A stretch of 28,775 nt of DNA from DATBFX01 sp036558305 (GCA_036558305.1 DATBFX010000073.1:1-28775); one strand, 5' to 3'. Numbered from the stretch's first letter, positions 9,252 to 16,665 are shown. A program made the numbers and translations. Notes: a model not told the origin generated them from the letters alone.

Positions 9252-9728
9252 TCATGTGGACCCACTGTTGTCGATCGTAAGCTGCATCTGACCGGTCCAG
9301 GCGGGTTCCGCGATCCCGAGGCCGGATATCTTCCCATCGAGGTCGAGAAGACCGGTGTCATAGGTGTAGAAGAGGGAGCAGCGCGCCCGGAGGGCCGAGG
9401 CGAGATGAATGGCATCATTGGGACGGAGTGAGAGATGCTCCCAGATCGGTTCCCGTGCGCGAAGCACGGTGAACCGATCGGCATTGACCACCTGGATAGA
9501 GGGGTTCTCGAAGAATCGCTCGATCTTCTGGCGATGTTCTGGCGTCACCGCATGGTGGCGTCTTCGGGTTACCTCTGCCAGTGTAATCGCCGACGTGAAC
9601 GCCAGATATGCCCCCGATGCCGCCTCGTCAAGCAGCTTGCGGCAACTGTCCGCACGTCCGGCTTCTCCGGCAATGAAGGCGATCAAAGAGCAGGCATCCC
9701 AATAACGGCGCACGTGCTGATCAGGCAC
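9252..9728 (-). CDS. PIN-domain ribonuclease, VapC-like toxin
   Basis: 158 residues from GTG 9728; the start overlaps the end of the upstream gene by 8 bases, so translation is probably coupled. The PIN layout is clear: Asp11 in YWDACSLIAF, Glu52 in TLAEVTRR, Asp105 in LRPNDAIHLASAL and Asp124 in FYTYDTGLL, the four acidic residues that hold the metal ions in this nuclease fold. PIN proteins of this size are usually toxins of type II toxin-antitoxin systems that cleave RNA. The partner upstream is not a typical small AbrB- or RHH-type antitoxin but a 268-residue protein. A later start at GTG codon 6 is possible. The locus is less GC-rich than its surroundings, hinting at transfer. Confidence 0.85.
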   Translation of the reverse strand: MPDQHVRRYWDACSLIAFIAGEAGRADSCRKLLDEAASGAYLAFTSAITLAEVTRRRHHAVTPEHRQKIERFFENPSIQVVNADRFTVLRAREPIWEHLSLRPNDAIHLASALRARCSLFYTYDTGLLDLDGKISGLGIAEPAWTGQMQLTIDNSGST

Positions 9729-10527
9729 GTTGCAGTCCGATCCACTCCTCCGCCGGCAACCCCTCGGTCAAATCCGGATCGAGACCCATGATGTCCGCAG
9801 GCTGCGGAAGGCCCACCCGTGAGGGAAAAACGTAGATGGCATCGACATCGCCGATGGTTTGTACCTCTCCGTTGACTTGTTCGGTGAGAATCCCGCTCAC
9901 CGCAACGCGGTGCAACAGCCCGGAAATGACGCGTTCGGAGAATTGCTTCGAGTCGAAGAAGCAACGTACCAAGTTGCCGGTGAGCCGGTCGCGGACGGTG
10001 AACAGTGAGTTCTTGCCGGCAAATGACACGGCAACGAGCTCGCCTTCGACCGACCCTATCGCATGGCGCGAGATGGCTTTCGGGAAGTCATGGTCGATCT
10101 CCGTCGGACGCACATCGGCGACGAGGTCTCCGCTCCTCAGGCTAACCCCGGGCACGTCCCCGTCGTCAACCCGGCGAACAAGTCGCAGGATCGGTGCGAT
10201 GGTGTTCTCGTGAACGACATCTCCAGGATCGCCCCCCCTCATCGCGTGATTGGTCGCGACGATGATTCGCCGCTCAACATCTTTCGCGACGAGAGCGCCC
10301 TCGCTCGTCCGGGGAACCGGCTCGCACGATGCCCAAGCGCTGCCCGTCTTGAGGTCACTAAGAACCCATTCGACGGCAGGTTTGCGCGGACTCAGGGATT
10401 CGGTTTCGTTTCGCAACGCAGCGAACCAATCGCTGATCACTGCCACAAACGCCGACAATGGCACACGGTTGTCGAGCGCGGGATCACCGAGGACCGTCAG
10501 TTCGATTGGATCGAGTTTGTCATCCAT
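9721..10527 (-). CDS. Unknown 268-aa protein in antitoxin position next to the PIN toxin
   Basis: Start ATG 10527 is chosen because GGGAG lies 6 bases upstream on the minus strand; the open frame continues further but without a ribosome-binding site. The protein begins MDDKLDPIELTVLGDPALDN, has a WVLSDLKTGSAWASCEP segment near residue 55, and ends with DLTEGLPAEEWIGLQRA. I recognise no named domain and no transmembrane or signal sequence, so it should be cytoplasmic. Its 8-base overlap with the PIN gene and position first in the operon suggest it controls or neutralises the toxin, but no DNA-binding helix-turn-helix is obvious. A LexA-like palindrome lies 24-35 bases upstream of the start. 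Confidence 0.7.
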   Translation of the reverse strand: MDDKLDPIELTVLGDPALDNRVPLSAFVAVISDWFAALRNETESLSPRKPAVEWVLSDLKTGSAWASCEPVPRTSEGALVAKDVERRIIVATNHAMRGGDPGDVVHENTIAPILRLVRRVDDGDVPGVSLRSGDLVADVRPTEIDHDFPKAISRHAIGSVEGELVAVSFAGKNSLFTVRDRLTGNLVRCFFDSKQFSERVISGLLHRVAVSGILTEQVNGEVQTIGDVDAIYVFPSRVGLPQPADIMGLDPDLTEGLPAEEWIGLQRA

Positions 10528-10550
10528 AGAGCACTCCCAGCTAGATTGCA

Positions 10551-10574
10551 GAACAATCGTTCTGGTGCATTGTA
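10551..10574 (-). promoter_or_regulatory. Promoter -10 with overlapping LexA-like (SOS) box
   Basis: GAACAATCGTTC at 10551-10562 is a perfect match to the GAAC-N4-GTTC core of the Gram-positive-type LexA operator, extended to 5-bp arms AGAAC/GTTCT. On the minus strand a TACAAT hexamer (10574-10569), one base from the -10 consensus, lies just upstream, so the box would cover the transcription start of the PIN operon. A good -35 was not found. Function is inferred from pattern only. Confidence 0.5.
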
Positions 10575-10638
10575 CCCCGTTGCAAGGGGGCAGACTAGCA
10601 CCATACGTCCAAAAAATCTCGGAAGGTTTTGCTAGGAG

Positions 10639-10675
10639 TTCGCGCTCCGTAGACGGACGCGCCGACCAGCCATAC
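10639..10675. repeat. 37-bp imperfect direct repeat, copy 2
   Basis: Second copy of the 8890-8926 element, same orientation, with the identical 16-bp core TCCGTAGACGGACGCG at 10646-10661. Its TAGACG overlaps the predicted -35 of the ABC importer promoter. The two copies bracket the PIN operon about 1.75 kb apart. Confidence 0.7.
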
Positions 10676-10678
10676 AAT
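10650..10678 (+). promoter_or_regulatory. Predicted sigma70-type promoter of the ABC importer operon
   Basis: TAGACG (10650-10655, four of six matches to TTGACA), a 17-base spacer, then TACAAT (10673-10678, five of six matches to TATAAT), followed 58 bases later by the binding-protein start. The -35 lies inside the short palindrome TCCGTAGACGGA, which could act as an operator. Confidence 0.45.
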
Positions 10679-10736
10679 GCGTGCGCCGCAGGAGACGCAG
10701 ACCCGGCAACGGGCAGACCAGGATCGGAGGCAGGAT

Positions 10737-11948
10737 ATGGCCGACGAGAACCGGGATAGACCAGAACCAATCGGGTTCCAGGACCTCGCGCGACGCGCGA
10801 TGCTGCGCGATCTCGACCAGATGAGCCGGCGGATGTTGCTCAAGCACGGCGGCCGCTTCGCCACCGCCGCCGCGCTCTTCGCCGCCGGCCTCCCCCTGAG
10901 CGCCGCCGCCCAGGACGCGACGCCTGCCGCGCCCGCCGTCGCTTTGCCGGAGATCACCTCGATCCCCGACAACCTCAAGGGGAGCGGCGAGGTCACCGTC
11001 GCCTCCTACGGCGGCACCTTCCAGGACGCGCAGCGCGAGGCGTACTTCAAACCGTTCGAGCAATTGAGCGGGATCAAGGTCAACGAGGCCGAAGGACCGG
11101 ACACCGCCAAGGTCAAGGCGATGGTCGACACCGGCAACATCGAGTGGGACGTCGCCGAGTTCGACCGCGCCGGCGTCATCAACCTCGAAAAGAAGGGCGA
11201 CTACTGGGAGGAGATCGACTACTCGCTCTTCGACACGGCCAACATCGACCAGGAGCGCATGTTCAAATACTCGATCGACATGCTCCCCTACGCCCAGATC
11301 ATCGGCTACCGCACCGACGTCTTCGCGCAGGGCCCCCAGGGCTGGAAAGACTTCTGGGACACCACGAACTTCCCCGGCCCGCGGACGATGATCTCCGGCA
11401 ACGGCGGACTTTACCCCTTCCTGGAAGCGGCGCTGATCGCCGACGGCGTTTCGCCGCAGGAACTCTATCCCCTCGACATCGACCGGGCTTTCGACTCCCT
11501 CTCCAAAATCCGCGACAGCGTCGTCAAATTCTGGGACGCCGGCGCCGTCCCCGCCCAGATGCTGACCGACAAGGAAGCCGTGATGGCCGTCATCTGGAAC
11601 GGCCGCATGAAAGCCCTGATGGACCAGGGCGTCCCGGTCGCCATCCAGTGGAACGAGGGCGCCTTCCTGACCGACGTCTGGGCGATCCCGAAGGGAGCGC
11701 CGAACAAGGACAACGCCCAGAAGTTCGCCGCCTTCATCACGATGGCGATCCCGCAGGCGCGGCTCTCCAAGCTGATCCCCTACGGATCGGTCAACAACAA
11801 GTCGATCGACTACATGACCCCGGAGGAGATCAAGGGCCTCCTCACCTCGCCGGACATCAAGAGCAAACTGTTCACCTTCAACAGCCAGTGGTGGGCCGAC
11901 AACCTCGACACGGTCCTCGACAAGTGGAACGAGTGGATCCTCGGCTAG
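10737..11948 (+). CDS. Tat-exported ABC substrate-binding protein, polyamine (PotD) type
   Basis: 403 residues from ATG 10737, set by GGAGG 6 bases upstream (10726-10730). The N-terminus has a cytoplasmic-looking lead followed by SRRMLLKHGG and an alanine-rich hydrophobic core ending AAAQD, a textbook twin-arginine signal, so the protein is folded before export. The mature part starts VTVASYGGTFQDAQREAYFKPFEQLSGIKV, typical of family-1 extracellular solute-binding proteins for spermidine/putrescine or related compounds, and contains DVAEFDRAG, AQIIGYRTDVF and WNEGAFLTDVWAIPKGAPN. It delivers the ligand to the permeases and ATPase encoded downstream. Ligand identity cannot be read from the sequence. 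The operon is split by a 635-bp insertion starting at its stop codon. Confidence 0.9.
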   Translation: MADENRDRPEPIGFQDLARRAMLRDLDQMSRRMLLKHGGRFATAAALFAAGLPLSAAAQDATPAAPAVALPEITSIPDNLKGSGEVTVASYGGTFQDAQREAYFKPFEQLSGIKVNEAEGPDTAKVKAMVDTGNIEWDVAEFDRAGVINLEKKGDYWEEIDYSLFDTANIDQERMFKYSIDMLPYAQIIGYRTDVFAQGPQGWKDFWDTTNFPGPRTMISGNGGLYPFLEAALIADGVSPQELYPLDIDRAFDSLSKIRDSVVKFWDAGAVPAQMLTDKEAVMAVIWNGRMKALMDQGVPVAIQWNEGAFLTDVWAIPKGAPNKDNAQKFAAFITMAIPQARLSKLIPYGSVNNKSIDYMTPEEIKGLLTSPDIKSKLFTFNSQWWADNLDTVLDKWNEWILG

Positions 11949-12582
11949 AGCCTGTTATGAACTTTGCCGGGCGCGTAGACTAGGGGCATTGGGACACCGC
12001 CTCGTACGGCGTATCTCGCGGAGGAGGCGACCGCGATTGTCCGAGAGCCTGGTCGAGTTGTTCAGACACAACGCCTGGGCGAACCAGCGCCTGTTCGACG
12101 CCTGCGCGGGGCTGAGCGACGCGCAGTTGGACGCGACGGTCGTCGGCACGTTCGGCAGCATCCGGAACACCCTCGTGCACATCGTCGGCGCGCAGGAGCG
12201 TTACGTCGCGGCACTGGCCGAGGCGGGGCCGGTCCGCGCGAGCCGCGAGCGTGCCCCGTTCCCCGGCCTCGCCGAACTGCGCGACGGCGCGCGCACGAGC
12301 GGCGAAGCGCTGGTCGAACTGGCCGCGCAAACCCAATCCGGGGCGACCGTGACGACGACGTGGCGCGGTGAGGGCTACACGCTGCCGGTCTGGTTGCTCC
12401 TCGTCCAGGCCATCAACCATGCCACCGAACACCGCGCGCAAGTCGCCGCGATCCTCACCCAACTGGGCATCGAGCCGCCCGGCATGGACGGTTGGACCTA
12501 TCACGAAACCTGCTTCGACGGTGACTGGAGCCTGCTTTGGGCTTGGTAGGCGTGTCGGTACGCTGAGGTCCAAAACAGGCTC
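11948..12582. mobile_element. Small element with IS5-like terminal inverted repeats carrying a DinB gene
   Basis: Left end GAGCCTGTTATGAACTT (from 11948) and right end, read on the other strand, GAGCCTGTTTTGGACCT (from 12582) match at 14 of 17 positions, with the first nine identical. Each end is flanked by TA (11946-11947 and 12583-12584), consistent with a 2-bp target duplication. Length, end sequence and TA duplication resemble IS5-family (IS427/IS1031-like) termini, but no transposase is inside. Insertion at the stop codon of the binding protein left TAG intact. It may be a non-autonomous element mobilised by a transposase elsewhere. Confidence 0.6.
12037..12549 (+). CDS. DinB/YfiT-family metal-dependent four-helix-bundle protein
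   Basis: 170 residues. TTG 12037 is chosen as start because GGAGGAGG (12020-12027) lies 9 bases upstream and the conserved domain begins immediately after it (LVELFRHNAWANQRLFDAC). The three metal-ligand histidines of the DinB fold are present: His48 (TLVHIVGAQERY), His128 and His132 (NHATEHRAQVAAILTQLG). Family members bind a divalent metal; many are thiol transferases (bacillithiol or mycothiol S-transferases), others are uncharacterised. The gene sits alone inside the IS5-like end-bounded segment between the ABC binding protein and ATPase, so it is probably a recent arrival rather than part of the importer. Confidence 0.85.
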   Translation: MSESLVELFRHNAWANQRLFDACAGLSDAQLDATVVGTFGSIRNTLVHIVGAQERYVAALAEAGPVRASRERAPFPGLAELRDGARTSGEALVELAAQTQSGATVTTTWRGEGYTLPVWLLLVQAINHATEHRAQVAAILTQLGIEPPGMDGWTYHETCFDGDWSLLWAW

Positions 12583-12586
12583 TAGC

Positions 12587-12656
12587 GGGGTGGAAGGCGG
12601 AGGGCGAAAGAGGGCGGGCGATCGACGATGTCCTCCCCGCTTTCCGCCTTCCGACC
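12587..12656. repeat. Degenerate 7-bp-unit hairpin repeat
   Basis: GGAAGGCGGA (12592-12601) and TCCGCCTTCC (12643-12652) are perfect inverted arms, each embedded in degenerate AAGGCGG-type heptamers. The same unit builds the hairpin at 14813-14922. It lies just upstream of the ATPase start and may affect expression or serve only as a dispersed repeat. Confidence 0.6.
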
Positions 12657-12670
12657 CAGGGGCGTCGGTC

Positions 12671-13828
12671 GTGGTGCCTGTGATCACCGCATCAGACTCA
12701 AACTCCGCCACCGGTTCGATCGACGGCACCGGCCACTCCGGGCGCCTCGGTGCCGTTGGCGCGCGTGTGGTTTTCGACGGGCTGGAAAAGTACTTCGGAG
12801 CAGTGAGGGCAGTCGACGGGGTCTCGATCGACATCGCTCCCGGCGAGTTTGTTACCCTCCTCGGCCCCTCCGGTTCCGGCAAGACGACCTCGCTGATGAT
12901 GCTCGCCGGCTTCGAGATCCCGACCGCCGGCGAGATCTACGTCGACGATCGGCCGGTCGCAGCAGTACCGCCCTACCGCCGCAACATCGGGATGGTGTTC
13001 CAGAACTACGCCCTCTTCCCCCACATGACGGTCGGCGAGAACATCGCCTTCCCGCTCAAACTGCGGCGGATCAAGAAGGACGAGATTGCCCGCCGCACCC
13101 ACGAGGTGCTGGAGTTGGTGAAACTCCCCGGTTACGAGCGGCGCTTTCCGCGTCAGCTCTCCGGCGGTCAGCAACAGCGGATCGCGGTCGCTCGCGCCCT
13201 CGTCTTCAACCCGCGTGTGCTCTTGATGGACGAACCGCTCGGCGCCCTCGACAAGCAACTCCGCGAGAGTCTGCAACTCGAAATCAAGTACCTGCACGAG
13301 CAGCTCGGCGTGACGATCATCTACGTCACCCACGATCAGCAAGAAGCCCTCGTCATGTCGGACCGGATCGCCGTCATGAACGAGGGCCGGATCGAGCAGA
13401 TCGGTACCCCGACCGAACTCTACGACACGCCGGCAACCCGTTTCGTCGCCTCCTTCATCGGCGAGTCGAATTTCCTCGATGGGCGCCTGCTCGATGCCGC
13501 GGACGGCTACTGCGCCGTGGACGTTCCCGGCGCGGGCGTGATCCGCGCTCCCGTCCGCGACCGTTTGCGACCCGGTACCGACGTCACCGCGACGGTCCGC
13601 CCGGAGAAGATCGTCTTCGCCGACGATGCCCCCGCCGGTGCGACCAACGCGCTCGCCGGCACGGTTGTCGACGTCATCTTCGTCGGCGAGATGCGCCGCT
13701 ACGAGGTCCGCCTCGGCGGGGAGGCGCGGTTGGTCCTGAAGCGGCAAAATCGCGCCGGGGTCAGGCAATACCAGCGCGGCGAATCGGTCCGTATCGCCTG
13801 GCACGTCGACGACACCCGGCTCGTCTGA
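12671..13828 (+). CDS. ABC importer ATPase, polyamine (PotA) type
   Basis: 385 residues from GTG 12671; GTG 12674 or 12680 are alternatives, and AGGGG about 9 bases upstream is a modest ribosome-binding site. The nucleotide-binding domain is complete: Walker A GPSGSGKT (65-72), Q-loop VFQNYALFPHMTV, signature LSGGQQQR (163-170), Walker B VLLMDEP (183-189) and switch histidine in YVTHDQQEA (His221). The C-terminal ~100 residues form the TOBE-like regulatory domain (VRPEKIVF, GTVVDVIFVGEMRRYEVRL) of the spermidine/putrescine and iron subfamily. It energises import through the two permeases that follow. The extended N-terminal ~30 residues (ITASDSNSATGS) are unusual and may be untranslated if a later start is used. 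Confidence 0.88.
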   Translation: MVPVITASDSNSATGSIDGTGHSGRLGAVGARVVFDGLEKYFGAVRAVDGVSIDIAPGEFVTLLGPSGSGKTTSLMMLAGFEIPTAGEIYVDDRPVAAVPPYRRNIGMVFQNYALFPHMTVGENIAFPLKLRRIKKDEIARRTHEVLELVKLPGYERRFPRQLSGGQQQRIAVARALVFNPRVLLMDEPLGALDKQLRESLQLEIKYLHEQLGVTIIYVTHDQQEALVMSDRIAVMNEGRIEQIGTPTELYDTPATRFVASFIGESNFLDGRLLDAADGYCAVDVPGAGVIRAPVRDRLRPGTDVTATVRPEKIVFADDAPAGATNALAGTVVDVIFVGEMRRYEVRLGGEARLVLKRQNRAGVRQYQRGESVRIAWHVDDTRLV

Positions 13829-13855
13829 GGCAGACGCGAGGAAGCGAGGGGCGCC

Positions 13856-14806
13856 GTGGTCTCAACGCCCATCCCGCGACGCGATTCCGTCGCGGCGCGA
13901 ACCGAGCAGACCCGCCGCTTCGCCCGGCTGCAGCGGGGTATCCAACTGCGGTACCTGCTGCTCGTCGCACCGGCGGTCGTCTTCCTGATCGTCTTCTACG
14001 GCTACCCGGTCGCCGCCATGCTGGCGCGGTCCTTTTCCGACCCAACCTGGGGCTGGCAAAACTACGACCGGCTAACGCGGGTCTCGCGGCACGAGGATTG
14101 GTTCGGCCTCTCGGTTCCGATGAATGCCTACGTCCGCGTGTTCGAGATCACGCTGCGGATCGCCCTGGTCGTGACGGTGGTGACGCTCCTCCTCGGCTAT
14201 CCCGTCGCCTACGTCCTGGCGTCGATCCGCCCCTCGCGTGCCAACCTGCTGATGATCTTCGTCTTGATCCCCTTCTGGACCAGCATCCTCGTCCGCTCCT
14301 ACGCCTGGATGGTGCTGCTCGGGCGCGAAGGGACGGTCAACAAACTGCTCATCAAACTCGGCATCCGCGACGAGCCGGTCCAACTCCTCAACACCCGCTT
14401 CGCCGTCTACGTCGGCATGGTCCACATCCTTTTGCCCTTCATGATCCTGCCGCTCTACTCGGTGATGCGCGGCATCGACCGCAACTACCTCCGCGCCGCC
14501 GAGAACCTCGGTGGCCGCCCCTCCCAGGTCTTCCGCCACGTCTTCCTGCCGCTCAGCCTGCCGGGCGTCGGCGCCGGCTGCCTGCTCGTCTTCATCCTCG
14601 CCCTCGGCTTCTACATCACCCCCGCCCTCCTCGGCGGTCAGCGCGACGTCATGATCTCGATCCTGATCGCCCAGCAGGTCACCCTCATCAAGTGGGGTTT
14701 CGCCGCCGCCCTGGCCCTGATCCTCCTCGTCGTCTCCCTGGTCGTCTACGTCGTCTTCACCCGCGTCCTCGGCGTCGAACGGTTGTACGGGGGGACGCGG
14801 GCATGA
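13856..14806 (+). CDS. ABC importer permease 1, polyamine (PotB) type
   Basis: 316 residues from GTG 13856 with a GAGGGG ribosome-binding site shortly upstream. About six hydrophobic segments begin with YLLLVAPAVVFLIVFYGYPVAAML. The cytoplasmic EAA loop RAAENLGGRPSQVFRHVFLPLSLPGV, which docks on the ATPase, is clear. The ending (YVVFTRVLGVERLYGG) is typical of PotB/PotH-like permeases. It forms half of the inner-membrane channel with the next gene, whose start overlaps its stop by four bases (ATGA), so the two are translationally coupled. Confidence 0.9.
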   Translation: MVSTPIPRRDSVAARTEQTRRFARLQRGIQLRYLLLVAPAVVFLIVFYGYPVAAMLARSFSDPTWGWQNYDRLTRVSRHEDWFGLSVPMNAYVRVFEITLRIALVVTVVTLLLGYPVAYVLASIRPSRANLLMIFVLIPFWTSILVRSYAWMVLLGREGTVNKLLIKLGIRDEPVQLLNTRFAVYVGMVHILLPFMILPLYSVMRGIDRNYLRAAENLGGRPSQVFRHVFLPLSLPGVGAGCLLVFILALGFYITPALLGGQRDVMISILIAQQVTLIKWGFAAALALILLVVSLVVYVVFTRVLGVERLYGGTRA

Positions 14807-15741
14807 ACGCCGAAGGCGGAAGGCGGAAGGCGGAAGGCGGCGGACTGGTCCCGTCCACCACTCGGTCCTCGGTGCTCAGTCCCCAGTCGTCTCCTTCCCC
14901 CCTCCGCCTTCCGCCTTCCGCCCGCCGTCGCGTCTCCCTCGGCCAAATCCTCCTCTACGCCGTCACCGCCCTGATCCTCTTCTACCTGATCTTCCCGATC
15001 TTCGTCGTCATCCCGGTTTCATTCAGTTCCGCCAAGTTTCTCCAGTTCCCGCCACCCGGTCTCTCGCTCCAGTGGTACGACAAGTACTTCTCGCGGCGCG
15101 ACTGGACCGACGCCACCCTGCTCAGTCTCCGCATCGGCGCGATCACCGCCGTCTTCGCCACCGTGCTCGGCACGCTGGCCTCGCTGGCGCTGGTTCGCGG
15201 GCGTTTCTGGGGGCGCAACCTGATCAACTCGTTCCTCGTCTCGCCCCTGATCATCCCCTCGATCATCGTCGCCATCGGCGTCTACTTCTTCTACGCCCGG
15301 CTGCAGATTGTCGGCCGGCCGTTCGCGCTTGCCCTCGCCCACACCGCGCTCGCGATCCCCTTCGTCGTCGTCAACGTCTCGGCGACGCTCTACGGGTTCG
15401 ATGAGCGGTTGGAGTATGCGGCGATGAACCTCGGCGCCAACCGCTGGCAGACCTTCTTCAAGGTGACGCTGCCGATCATCCGGCCGGGTGTCCTGGCCGG
15501 GGCGCTCTTCGCCTTCATCACCTCGTTCGACGAATTGATCGTCGCCCTCTTCATCAGCGGCAGCAGCGCCGTCACCCTGCCGCGCAAGATGTGGGACGGT
15601 TTGCGGATGGAGATCGACCCCACCATCGCCGCCGTCTCCACCCTCCTCATCGTCGTCTCCGTCCTGATCCTCGTCAGCGCCGAACTCCTCCGCCAGCGCG
15701 GCGAACGCCTACGGACCGCGGTTGCGCCCGAGACCGAGTGA
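14803..15741 (+). CDS. ABC importer permease 2, polyamine (PotC) type, with repeat-derived N-terminus
   Basis: 312 residues from ATG 14803, overlapping the previous stop as ATGA. From residue ~46 onward (VSLGQILLYAVTALILFYLIFPIFVV) it is a standard PotC/PotI-like permease with about six membrane segments and the EAA loop EYAAMNLGANRWQTFFKVTLPIIRPGV. Residues ~3-44 (AEGGRRKAEGGG ... SPSPLRLPPSARRR) are translated from a 7-bp-unit hairpin repeat that appears to have entered between the coupled start codon and the body of the gene without breaking the frame. The extension is basic and low-complexity and should lie in the cytoplasm. An internal start that avoids it is possible, but no good one was seen. 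Confidence 0.88.
   Translation: MNAEGGRRKAEGGGLVPSTTRSSVLSPQSSPSPLRLPPSARRRVSLGQILLYAVTALILFYLIFPIFVVIPVSFSSAKFLQFPPPGLSLQWYDKYFSRRDWTDATLLSLRIGAITAVFATVLGTLASLALVRGRFWGRNLINSFLVSPLIIPSIIVAIGVYFFYARLQIVGRPFALALAHTALAIPFVVVNVSATLYGFDERLEYAAMNLGANRWQTFFKVTLPIIRPGVLAGALFAFITSFDELIVALFISGSSAVTLPRKMWDGLRMEIDPTIAAVSTLLIVVSVLILVSAELLRQRGERLRTAVAPETE
14813..14922. repeat. AAGGCGG heptamer hairpin repeat inside the permease 2 coding region
   Basis: Four exact AAGGCGG units (14813-14840) face CCGCCTT units (14904-14922), giving a long G/C-rich hairpin with a ~60-base loop rich in TC/CAGTCC words. The arms are read in-frame as the permease N-terminus. Confidence 0.75.
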
Positions 15742-15762
15742 CATCTCGACGAGGATGGGATG

Positions 15763-16590
15763 TCAGCGTGCGCCGCGCCCCGTGACCCAGTCGTACCGGG
15801 GGTCGTCGTCGACGACCGGGCCGCTGGGACGCGAGCCGATCCCGGCGCCGCCGTCGACGTTGATCACCGCTCCGGTCACGTAGCTGGCCGCGTCGGACGC
15901 AAGGAACATGACGACCGACGCCACCTCCTCCGGTTCGCCGGGACGGGCGAGTGGCAGGTTCGGAATCCGTCGCGAGAGCGCCTCTGCCATCCTCGGCGGC
16001 AACGGTTTCGGTTGGGTGTCGATCAGACCGGGACTGACGACGTTGACGAGGATGTCGTGCGGCGCCAGCTCGATGGCGGCGACGCGCGAGAAACTCTCGG
16101 TCGCGGCGCGACTGGAAGCGTAGGCGGCGGCGCCGGGCGACCCCTTCGTGCTGACACCGGACGAGAAATTGACGATGCGGCCGCCGCGACCGGCGGCGAT
16201 CATCGCTTTCGCCGCGGCTCGCGTCATCAAGAAGGTGCCGCGGGTGTTGACCCCATAGATCGTGTCCCAGACCTCGACCCGCTCGTCAAACAACGACGCG
16301 TGCGGCGCCACGGCGGCGTTGTTGACGCAGACGTCCAACCGGCCGAACCGTTCCACCGCCGCATCGACGATGGCGGCCGCCCCGTCCTCCGTTGCCACGT
16401 CGGCCACGAGCGAAGCGACGCGCGCCGGATCAAGAGACCGGCACGTCTCGGCCAACCCGTCGGCGTCGCGATCGGCGGCCAGCACCGCGGCGTTGGCCGC
16501 CGCGAATCGCTCGACCATGACGCGGCCGACACCGCGGGCGGCACCCGTCACGATGACGACGCGTCCCGAGAAATCGAAGGTCACGTTCAT
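15763..16590 (-). CDS. Short-chain dehydrogenase/reductase (SDR), atypical YxxxR active site
   Basis: 275 residues from ATG 16590, with AGGAG 6 bases upstream. Classical SDR features: nucleotide-binding TGAARGVG (15-22), NNAAVA (90-95), structural Asn115, catalytic Ser region IVNFSSG (139-145) and the C-terminal GAVINVDGG (240-248). The active-site Tyr157 is followed by Ala-Ser-Ser-Arg161, where nearly all classical SDRs have lysine (YxxxK). Enzymes of this fold oxidise alcohols or reduce ketones with NAD(P); the altered lysine may change or weaken activity. It converges on permease 2 (21 bases apart) and diverges from the Gfo/Idh oxidoreductase, suggesting a shared catabolic role. Substrate unknown. 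Confidence 0.9.
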   Translation of the reverse strand: MNVTFDFSGRVVIVTGAARGVGRVMVERFAAANAAVLAADRDADGLAETCRSLDPARVASLVADVATEDGAAAIVDAAVERFGRLDVCVNNAAVAPHASLFDERVEVWDTIYGVNTRGTFLMTRAAAKAMIAAGRGGRIVNFSSGVSTKGSPGAAAYASSRAATESFSRVAAIELAPHDILVNVVSPGLIDTQPKPLPPRMAEALSRRIPNLPLARPGEPEEVASVVMFLASDAASYVTGAVINVDGGAGIGSRPSGPVVDDDPRYDWVTGRGAR

Positions 16591-16665
16591 CCGCCGCTCC
16601 TCTGCTCCCACCGCCGCCAGCACAACGAGCGGCGAGTGTACGACGATCCGCCGCACCACGCGCGA

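Noticed and set aside
8923..9291. A 122-codon plus-strand frame upstream of the PIN gene end
   Set aside because: No ribosome-binding site, no recognisable product and overlap with the PIN gene on the other strand.
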